Assembly: GCA_015179025.1 (NCBI GenBank)
Contig: WHUX01000435.1
Coordinates: 1 to 27,394 of the forward strand
Source of the DNA: Terfezia claveryi
Lineage: Eukaryota > Ascomycota > Pezizomycetes > Pezizales > Pezizaceae
Reading direction: 5' to 3'
DNA: 27,394 nucleotides
A program made the position numbers and the translations under genes. Numbering within the stretch: position 1 is the first letter of the stretch; each line of letters begins with the position of its first letter. Below the pieces are notes generated by a model, which saw only the letters and a program-made list of their open reading frames with translations, made no database searches and was not told where the DNA came from. Shown one piece after another: positions 19,267 through 27,394 of this stretch.

Positions 19267-20398
19267 TGTCACGAGGTGACATCCAGCCCTACCAAAGGTA
19301 CCTGGGCCCTCATAGAATGACTCTAGAATCTGTATAGACTCTAGGTACACTCTTAGCAGTGTGATACAAATATTTCTAATACTTATCTATAAGAGTTAAG
19401 TATATGAAACGGGTATGAACTTTGGAATGGTTTATAATCATCTTAGATGGTTAAGACCCTTATGGAACGTCCATAGACCCTTGAGGGAGCTACGGTTCAA
19501 GTTTCATAAGTATCCGATTAATAGTTCAATAGTTATACCCAAATTAATATGCTATTTATGTTCATACATATACTAGCTATTAGCTGTTATCCTGAAGTCT
19601 TAGCATTACCCTGAATATTGAATTATTACCCTGAATTGCTGGGAAATAATTTGGTAAAAATAAATAAAAAAATGAAGCCATGAGGTGCACTTTAGACCAA
19701 GTGCGTCCGGTGACACTATAAGGGAGTACACCTAAAACAGAGGCTAAAGGTAGGGCCAAAACATAAAGTTCTCTAAATTAAATGTTTCAATGTTCTATCT
19801 AGGCCTACTCTTCGTTTGATTCCATTTCTGTAATCCTTTTTATGATCAAAGTTAAACCCATGGAGATATAAGACTTTTAATATAGTCATATAGGTCTACA
19901 AGGAGGTATACTTATTATTAGTAATAACTCTTTGAATAATTTAGGTATCGAGATAAACTAAGATTCTATAATCTTCTATGCATTGATACCTTTCCAATGG
20001 TAATCTACTTGTGACCTACGGTTCTCTATTCATAGAGTTATGTACAACTGAAAATTATTTTCAATAGATACTAGACACTATTAAATGAATATTGTTGGAA
20101 ATACAATTAGATGCCTATGGATATTGTCAGATAGCAATTCGATAGTATCGAGGATTGGTAATGCATCTGAGATTGAATGTAGTTGTTTCGACTAAGTGTT
20201 CTTTAATGAGATAAGTGAGCTATAAGTGAAGTACATATAACATGCAGGTATGGAAATAATCTCTACGTTCAGGTTAGTAACTTGTGATAATAAGTGCAGA
20301 TAGCAACTGCATTAATAAAGGTGTAGATAGCATAATACTTAGGAAGAAATTCCAAGATGACAGGTAGGCCTACGTTTATAATATATTTTTATCATAAG
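19267..20398 (+). mobile_element. 3' LTR of element B, truncated
   Basis: Matches the first 1,130 or so bases of the 5' LTR and stops after TTTTTATCATAAG, where the next LTR copy begins. About 330 bases of the end are missing. It holds the triplet TTATCCTGAA/TTACCCTGAA at 19587, 19606 and 19626. The two LTRs of B differ at many sites, mostly transitions. Confidence 0.9.
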
Positions 20399-20795
20399 TG
20401 TCATGGTATGAAATCCAGCCCTACCAAAGGGACCTGGGCCCTTATAGAACGACCCTAAGATCTATATAGACTTTAGGTACACTCTTAGCAGTATGGAACA
20501 AATGTTTCTAATACTTCTCTATAAGAGTTAAGTAGATGAAACGGGTATGAACCTCGGAGTAGTTTACAATCATCCCAGATGGTTAAGACCTTTATGGAAC
20601 GTTCATAGACCCTTAAGGGAGCTACGATTTAAGTTTCATAAGTATCCGATTAATGGTTCAATAGTTATACCCAGATCAATATACTAGCTATATGTATATA
20701 TAATACTAGCTATTAGCTGTTACCCTGAAGTCTTGGCATTACCCTGAATTCCTGATTATTACCCTGAACTTAAGGAAAATAATTTGGTAAAAATT
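20399..20795 (+). mobile_element. LTR fragment C of the same gypsy family
   Basis: Begins TGTCATGGTATGAAATCCAG, a variant of the LTR start, and follows the LTR to AATTTGGTAAAAAT, then gives way to A/T-rich sequence. It includes the TTACCCTGAA triplet at 20720, 20739 and 20759. It abuts B's truncated LTR without spacer, either by insertion at that point with later loss or by recombination between LTRs. Confidence 0.85.
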
Positions 20796-23367
20796 TAAAT
20801 TCTTTTTCTTATAAATACTTTATTTAAATATGTACTATAAGACTTATTATAGTTATAATTTTCTTTATAGTTAGTAATTCTCTTCTAAATCTTTTCTTTT
20901 ATAAATACTTTATCTAACTAAAATATCATAAAACTTATTAAAGCTATAATTTTCTTAAATACTTCTAAATTCTTAATCTTTTAAATAATGACTATTATTA
21001 TTTAAGATATAGTAAAACTTTATAGAGCTACTACTATTTTCTATTATAGGTTAATATTAATATATTTCTATATAACTATTTTATATATATTTTATATAAA
21101 CTTTTCTCTATAAAAGCTTCTAGTATAAGTATATATAAGTATCTCTAATAATAGCCTCTTTTTATTCAAGCTTATATGAGCTTATATTAGCTTCTTAGTA
21201 TAAATATATATAAGTTTTCTTCTACAAGCTTTTTCTTATATAAGCTTTCTTTTATATAAGTAAGTATTTTAGTAAGAATATATATAAGCAAGGATTTTAA
21301 TATAAGTATCTTTAATATAAACTTATATAAAGTTTTCAATATTAGCTCTCTAATAAAAGCTTAAATATGAGTATTCTAGTATAAGCTTTTTAGTACAAGT
21401 ATTCTAATAAAAGCTTCTTAATATAAGTATACCTTTATATCCTTTTATATAAATATATATAAGTAATTATATTAATATAAGTATATATAATCTAGTATAA
21501 GCTTTATTTATAAGTTTATATATTTCAACCTAACTATATTTTTAATACTATTATATTACTATATATCAGAAAAGAATATAGTTTGTCTCTAGTATCTCTA
21601 GACATAGTAATACTACTAGAGATAAAGTGTATCTCTATGATTGGCAGAATGTCTCTCAGTATCTCCTAAAGATATCAAGATATACTAGAAGACTATAGGA
21701 GATACTTAGGAGATACTTAAGAGACATAAAAGATATAAAAGATATAAAAGACAATCCTATCTTTTAGAGACACTATCTAGTATCCTAATACTACTTTTTC
21801 TTACTAATATATCTAAATCTTTAGGCTATCTAGTTGATAAGACTAAAAATATTAAGGTACTTTTACTTCTAGTAGTATAAATATATACTATATAACTAGA
21901 TAATTAAGAGCTTCAAATAAGTAAAGTACAACTTATGATAGTAAAAAAAAATAAGAAACTTCAAAAAAGTATAAATATATTTAAAAGGCTATATAAAAAG
22001 CTTTTACTATTTTATAAATATATATATAGTATCTCCTAAAAACTAAATATATATACTTCTCTTAAAAAAAGTACAAAATATTATTCTAATATTAGCTAAT
22101 ATTAAAGCAAGTACCCTATAGCTAAAAACTAGCTAAAAACTAGCTAAAATATTAGAATAACTACTATTATATATTTTTCAATTTAGTAAAAAATCTAATT
22201 TAATAAATAAGAAAACTACTATTTTTATTATAATATTATGATTTTTTTTAACTTTAAAGTACTTTAATAGACTTTACTAATATTTATTCTACTTTTAATA
22301 TTTTATAGCTATTATTACTTTAATACCTACTTTCTATAATAGTCTACTATTATTTTTTCTAGCCTAAAGTACTCTAATAGACTATACTAATACTTATTAC
22401 TTCTATAATACTATATTACTTATATACTATATGTTTAACTTCCAAAATTTACTACTATAATTTTTCTATTTCCTAATATTATTATAATATTAACTTTTAA
22501 GTAATTACTATTATTATTCTTTAATACTAACTACTTTTTATTTCTTATACTATCTATCTTTAATAGTCTATTACTTATAAAATATCTAGAATACTTACTA
22601 TTCTATAATAGCTATAATTTTACTACTTATTACTTCCTTACTTCTCTTTTTATATTTTCTAAGATATTTTTCTATCTCATTATTTAATCTTTTCTTACTT
22701 TATTTCTACTTTCTTCTTTTTATTATAAGTATACTCATTTTATACTATCTAAGATTCTACTAAATTTCTTTAATATTCCTACTAGTTCTATTACTTTTAA
22801 TACTTTCTTATTATTTAATAGTTATATTAGTAGTAGTTAAATAAGAAAAAATCTTTTAAAAAATATATAAAATTTACTAGGTCCTTCTATATAAACTAAA
22901 CTATATTGAGGTGCCCTATTTATTTACCTAAAATTAAAAAAAACTTATATATTAATTCTAATACTAAGTTATCAATATACTTTTTTCTACTAAAAAAGTT
23001 TAAATTTAATAATATCTTAATAACTTCTACAATCTAGCTAGTAAGAAAATTCTCAAAGATAAGCCTAGATCTAATTTATTAGCTAACTACTATTATAACT
23101 TTCTAATAAATATCCTAAAAGCTTTTTAGAGTATCAATATAAAATAATATCTTATAGATAAAAGTAAAATATCATACTATATAAGTAATAATATTTTAGA
23201 GGATATTATCAAATACTACTTAAAAGAAGTTATTTTTATCTACTTCTATTTATATTAAGTAAACTTTTGACTTTTAATAGAAAACCTTTATAAAGTTATA
23301 AAACCATTAAAATTCAAAAATTATTAGTATAAGCATAGAAAAAGAAATAATAATAGTAATAAGTTTA
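20796..23367. other. Extremely A/T-rich, TpA-rich gene-free region
   Basis: G and C are rare and TA steps dominate, with recurring AAGCTT, TATAAG and TATATAAGTA words around 21110-21500. Two similar blocks near 22255-22291 and 22365-22401 (AAAGTACTTTAATAGACTTT and its variant) hint at an old tandem repeat. I can recognise no protein. The composition is what advanced RIP leaves of former repeats. The only identifiable item is the MITE at 21564-21809. Confidence 0.75.
21564..21809. mobile_element. RIP-decayed second copy of the MITE
   Basis: 246 bases alignable end to end with 10221-10458: TATCAGAAAAGAATATAGTT at the start, TATGATTGGCAGAATGTCTC in the middle, and CTTTTTCTTACTAATA at the end, flanked by TA at 21562-21563 and 21810-21811. 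Most differences from the first copy are C to T or G to A, which shows directly how the surrounding A/T-rich DNA arose. Confidence 0.85.
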
Positions 23368-23654
23368 TGTAATGAATGGTACTAGACAGTATTCATTCGG
23401 TACCGTTTATACAATCTATATCCGTAGGCACGGACGTTTGTGTATTTCGGTTCTACTGAGGTAAGACCTCAGAAGGGTAGGGAGATTACTATGTGGGACG
23501 TTCCTGAAGGGAATAGTAATTAACTGGTATAATCTATCTTATATGATTTGTGCTATCTAAGCTATATGATCTTGATCTGATCGGAATATAGGCTTGCTTG
23601 CTCTGAGTACTTGCTTCTTGTCTTTCTGTGGATTCCAGAAGGAATCCAGTGGCC

Positions 23655-23662
23655 TATTTATA
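23655..23662 (-). promoter_or_regulatory. TATA box of the solo LTR
   Basis: The minus strand reads GAGTATAAATAGGCC, a strong TATA match, about 80 bases downstream (minus strand) of the repeat array at 23741-23880. Confidence 0.55.
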
Positions 23663-23740
23663 CTCGTCTGAGATCTGATGACTAAGGAAATAAATACAAA
23701 TAAAGGGTGGCACACCAGAAGGTGGTGCACTGTACAAAGG

Positions 23741-23880
23741 GGTCATGTGGCCATAGTAATGAGTCACACGTCTTAAACAATGGTCATGTGGCCATAGTAA
23801 TGAGTCACACGCCTTAAACAATAGTCATGTGGCCATAGTAATGAGTCATATGCCTTAAACAGGTCACGCGGCATAATGAG
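23741..23880. promoter_or_regulatory. 41-bp tandem repeats with TGAGTCA sites in the solo LTR
   Basis: About 3.5 copies start at 23741, 23782, 23823 and 23862 (the last partial). Each full unit has CATGTGGCCATAGTAATGAG followed by TCACACG. TGAGTCA occurs at 23760-23766, 23801-23807 and 23842-23848. TGA(C/G)TCA is the known target of Gcn4/AP-1 bZIP factors (Cpc1/CpcA in filamentous fungi). The location upstream of a TATA box suggests an enhancer; induction by amino-acid starvation is inference. Confidence 0.6.
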
Positions 23881-24074
23881 GGTGTCTTCATATGGCAAGT
23901 GCCATGGAACTTCCCATGGCAAATTCCGTGTGCTATGGACACTTATAAAGCAATAGGAGGTGGTAGAAGGCTAGTCCTTCAACCGAGAGCTTAGTTACTA
24001 ACATAGTAGTAATATAGGAAATACAAAAGTATATAATCAATTATATAAGCAATGAAACAACGTTCTTCATTACA

Positions 24075-24765
24075 GTTATATCTATATACAGCAAGTAGCT
24101 ATAGTTTTATATATTTTAGTGTAGTACTAGGAGTTTAGAGTATAACTAAATTATATTAAATATTAGAAAGATAGGTATAGTAATACCTTTCGCAAACAAT
24201 CAATCTTCTGGAATATTTAACTTCTTAATATATACAATAGCTTAAGTAGAGGTAAAAGTTTAAAGAAGGTCCAATTTTAATAAGTATATAGGCTATAATA
24301 ATAAGTTAATTATTAAGCTCTATAAGAAGTTAAAGTATAATTATACATATACTTTTTATATAAAAAGGACTATAAGTTTAACTTGTAAGTAATTTAGAAT
24401 TAGAATAGCAAGTTCATCTAGATTAGAGTTTATAGAATAGTAAGCATATATAACTTATTAGTAATCAAATTCTTCAACTATATCAAGAGTATAATTTAGA
24501 TCTATAGATAATATATTTAGAATATCTACTTATAAATAAAGGTTACTAACTAGATCACTATATTATAATTTTATTAAAGGTAATACTATTTGAGCTCCTA
24601 TAAATTAGAGATTTAATAGTTATTATCCAGTTAAATAAGTTAGAATTAAGTATGTATTTAGGGTTTTAAAAAGATAATAATATAGTCTATAAGGCTTATC
24701 AATTATATTAAAAGTCTAAAATAAGATTATAATATCAAGAAAAAGTGGTATCTGAATGCCAGATT
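24075..24765. other. A/T-rich region, no gene seen
   Basis: Degenerate A/T-rich sequence between the solo LTR and the satellite. I find no open frame with protein-like composition and no structured repeat. Confidence 0.6.
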
Positions 24766-26375
24766 GTATCTCTTGAAGACACTCATATTATTCCTATCTT
24801 CTATAACCTCTCACTAAAATTTTAATTTCTATTTATCTTTTAGGGCATCTTATATATACTTATTTGACCTCTTATCTCTTGAGGTATCTTATATGTATTC
24901 TCTTAACTTCCAATCTCTCAAAGTATCTTATAGCTCAACAAGAATTTTCTTGCTCCTTAATAATACTATAGTGTCTTTTAGAAATACTTATATTTTGCTA
25001 CCTTTTTAGGTCTCCTATCTATCTCTCAAGGCACCCTGTATATCCCTTCTTGACTTTCTGTCTCTAAGGGTATCCTATACCTTATTAAAAGTTTTCTGGC
25101 TCTCTAATAGCTCTATAGTATCTCTTGAAGATACTTATATTTTACTGCCTCCTACATTTCCTATCTGTTTACTAAGGTACCCTATATATACCTTCCCAAC
25201 TTTCTGTTTCTAAAAGTATTCTGCACTTTACTAAGAATTTTCTGGCTCCCTGATAGTACTATAGTGTCTCTTAGAGACACTTATATTTTGCTGCCTCCTA
25301 TGTCTCTCATCTATTTTCTGAGGCACTTTATATGTTCCTTCTCAACTTCCTATCTCTAAAAGTATCTTGTACCTTACCAAGAATTTTCTAGCTCCTTTAC
25401 AGTCTCCTAGAGACATTTATATTTTACTATTCTTATATCTTCTATCTATCTTCTAAAGTACCTTATATATACCTTCCTGACTTCCTATCTCTGATAGTAT
25501 CTTATACCTCACCAAGAATTTTCTGGCTTCCTAATAGTACTATAGTGTCTTATAGAGACACTTATATTTTTTTGTCTCCTTTGTCTCCTATCTATCTTTT
25601 ATAGCACCCTGTATATTTTTTCCTAACTTCCTATTTCTAAAGGCATCCTATACCTTACCAAAATTTTCTAGCTCTCTGATAGCCCTATAGTATCTTCTAG
25701 AGACACTTATATTTTGCTGCCTACTATGTCTCCTATTTATCTCCTAAAGTATCTTATATTACCTTCCTAACTTCTTGTCTCTAAAGGTATCCTACATCTT
25801 ACTAAGAATTTTCTAACTCTTTGATAGTACTATAGTATCTCCTAGAGATACTTATTTTTGTTTCCTTCTATATCTCCCATCTATCTCTTATAGTACTTTA
25901 TATATTCTTTTCTGACTTTTTGTCTTTAAAGGTATCCTGTACCTTACTAAGAAATTTTTGGCTTCCTAATAGCCCTATAATATCTCTTAAAGATACTTAT
26001 ATTTTGCTGCCTCCTACATCTCCTATCTCTCTTCTAAAATACTTTGTATATACCTTCCTGACTTCCTGTCTCTGAAAGTATTCTGCATCTCACCAAGAAT
26101 TTTCTAGCTCCCTAATAGTACTATAGTATCTCCCTAAAATACTTATACTTTACTACCTCTAATATCTTCTCTTTGTCTCTTGTAGCACCTTATATATCTT
26201 TTCCTAACTTCTTGTCTCTAAGGGTATTCTGTACCTTACTAAGAATTTTCTGGCTCCCTAATAGCCCTATAATGTTTCCTAGAGACACTAATATTTTACT
26301 GCCTCCTATGTCTCTTATTTGTCTCCTAAGCTACCCTATATATACTTTTTTAATCTTTTTACTCTCTTTATATCC
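24766..26375 (+). repeat. Satellite-like tandem array of about 146-bp units (about 11 units)
   Basis: A word of the type GTGTCTCCTAGAGACACTTA followed by TATTTTGCTGCCTCC recurs near 24766, 24971, 25118, 25270, 25416, 25546, 25689, 25835, 25979, 26127 and 26273. Most intervals are 143 to 152; the first is longer and one is about 130. Other conserved words are CCAAGAATTTTCTGGCTCCC and CTAATAGTACTATAG. The plus strand is pyrimidine-rich and units differ largely by C/T, so the array has suffered RIP-like change. The palindromic TCTCCTAGAGACA core resembles words in the MITE. An open frame at 26173-26472 is a product of this bias. Confidence 0.88.
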
Positions 26376-27394
26376 TATAAATGCCTTCCTAACTCCCTAC
26401 CTCTTAGAACCTACTACTATTTCTTTTATACCTAATGTTTCCCATTCCTATCCTATTTCTCTTAGTCATTAATATTTACAATCTTATTACATACTCTTAT
26501 AGCTTATTTATCTATTTATGTATATAATTCATTCTACATATTCAAATCTATTCTATTATTTACTAACCATATTTTCTTAGTCTCTAATAGGATAAGATGA
26601 GCTATTCCCTAAATATCTGTAATTCAGATCATATGTATCTATTTCCATTTCTTCTTAAGTTCCACCTAAATTTTTCTCTTCTCTCTACTTGGCTTTGCCA
26701 GTTTTTGAAGATACAAAAGGACTACTAGTGCAATCTTGTAGACTTTTTGTATTTTATTATGAACATTAAATAGCCCTTCTAACTACCCAACTATTGTTCC
26801 TTCAACTTGACCTATTTATAATTCTAACAGTATATACTCTTTCTACCAAATCCATGCCCAATCTATTCAAGACTTGTTCCATCCCCTAAAACTCTCTTTT
26901 CTAGTCCACTTAACTCTATGAATAAATTCTCTATTTTTTTGGAACTATAGAATAGGAATTGCTAGTATATTATAATAATACAATCTATAGTTTCCTATTT
27001 TCTCAGTATCTGATGTACCTCTTGAGTTGTATATATTTATGCTTCAATATATATAGAACCACTCTGCTAGACTAGATATACCTAAAATACTATTATAGAA
27101 AGATAGTAGTATACTACTGAAATATTCTACACTTTGGTTTACTTTCTAAAGTCAGACACACTTAGTAGGTCAACTAAGATATTTTTATTTTCTACCTAAT
27201 ATATCTCCACCTTCTATATTGTCAGCTACCATTTCTAAGACATCAGTACCAAAATTTATGTTATGACTGCATGTACTAAGTTAAGTTCTTACATATAGAT
27301 TGCATAGTCTCTTGAGATAGTATTTAAAATTTACTTGCCTATATCAATACAGTTTGACTGCTAATAGGTATCCTTTAGGACTTTGTAAAGGAAT
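26376..27394. other. A/T-rich region to window end, no gene recognised
   Basis: Moderately A/T-rich sequence with decayed appearance. On neither strand can I find a conserved motif over a useful length. It may be a remnant of a retroelement, but nothing seen supports a name. Confidence 0.5.

Larger units (their letters stand above)
11492..20398 (+). mobile_element. Ty3/gypsy chromovirus element B, nearly full length, RIP-damaged
   Basis: Order: 5' LTR, leader, gag with zinc knuckle, protease, reverse transcriptase, RNase H, integrase, GPY/F module, chromodomain, polypurine tract and 3' LTR. Integrase after RNase H and a C-terminal chromodomain place it among the fungal chromoviruses. Gag and protease share one reading frame; from about 15920 to 19022 pol is in another single frame, so one indel separates them. 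Nearly all other damage is stops explainable by C-to-T or G-to-A. The right LTR is cut off by LTR C, so the right target duplication is missing. The element cannot encode its own proteins. Confidence 0.93.
23368..24074 (-). mobile_element. Solo LTR of a different retroelement family, well preserved
   Basis: Starts TGTAATGAATGG and ends TTCTTCATTACA, so the termini are a TGTAATGAA inverted repeat beginning TG and ending CA. It is 707 bases long and stands out as an island of ordinary composition in A/T-rich DNA. The flanks GTTTA (left) and GTTAT (right) are at best an imperfect 5-bp duplication. The minus strand is the likely sense strand because it has the 41-bp repeats, then TATAAATAGG, then a transcribed part. 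No internal retroelement sequence adjoins it, hence solo. The superfamily cannot be told; no relation to the gypsy LTRs is seen. Confidence 0.7.

Noticed and set aside
26173..26472. Open frame of 99 codons resembling a membrane protein
   Set aside because: The hydrophobic composition comes from the pyrimidine-rich strand of the satellite; the frame spans satellite units and has no conserved motif.
26580..27394. Possible remnant of a LINE or other retroelement on the minus strand
   Set aside because: Short stretches looked protein-like, but I could not follow any conserved domain in one frame, so no call is made.

Overview
The window looks like a transposon-dense, gene-poor stretch of a filamentous fungal genome, most likely an ascomycete with repeat-induced point mutation (RIP). 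I see no host gene. The evidence is a chromodomain-bearing Ty3/gypsy retroelement (a chromovirus) whose open frames are broken mostly by TAG, TAA and TGA codons explainable by C-to-T or G-to-A change, together with long stretches that are almost pure A/T and rich in TpA. The species cannot be told from the sequence.

Layout. (1) From 1 to 10165 lies the 5' end of minus-strand gypsy element A: gag at 1-948 and a 5' LTR of about 1.46 kb running from 10165 down to about 1054. (2) That LTR is split by a 7,648-bp non-coding element (1624-9271). It has diverged terminal inverted repeats starting CATCA, an AA dinucleotide on each side, subterminal copies of the palindrome GCGTCCGGACGC, and two giant hairpins in series (1956-3487 and about 3566-8865) built from 12-bp, about 122-bp and about 38-bp tandem repeats. 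I regard this foldback-like element as the main novelty of the window. (3) From 10166 to 11491 is a gag fragment of a third gypsy copy (D), carrying a 238-bp MITE at 10221-10458 with TA target duplication and ends resembling those of the 7.6-kb element. (4) From 11492 to 20398 is plus-strand gypsy element B, nearly full length: 5' LTR, gag, protease, reverse transcriptase, RNase H, integrase, GPY/F module, chromodomain, polypurine tract and a 3' LTR cut short by another LTR fragment (C, 20399-20795). (5) From 20796 to 23367 is extremely A/T-rich, gene-free DNA containing a second, RIP-decayed copy of the same MITE (21564-21809). (6) A fairly intact solo LTR of a different family sits at 23368-24074, with a 41-bp promoter repeat carrying three TGAGTCA sites. 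(7) From 24766 to about 26375 is a tandem satellite of about 146-bp units; the remainder is A/T-rich DNA with nothing recognisable.

History. Element D existed first; the MITE, A and B then inserted in or next to its gag; the foldback element inserted into A's LTR; C abuts B's 3' LTR. A and B start head to head across the 1.3-kb D remnant, so their LTR promoters face outward in opposite directions. None of the retroelement proteins visible here is intact. The foldback element and the solo LTR look far less RIP-damaged than their surroundings.
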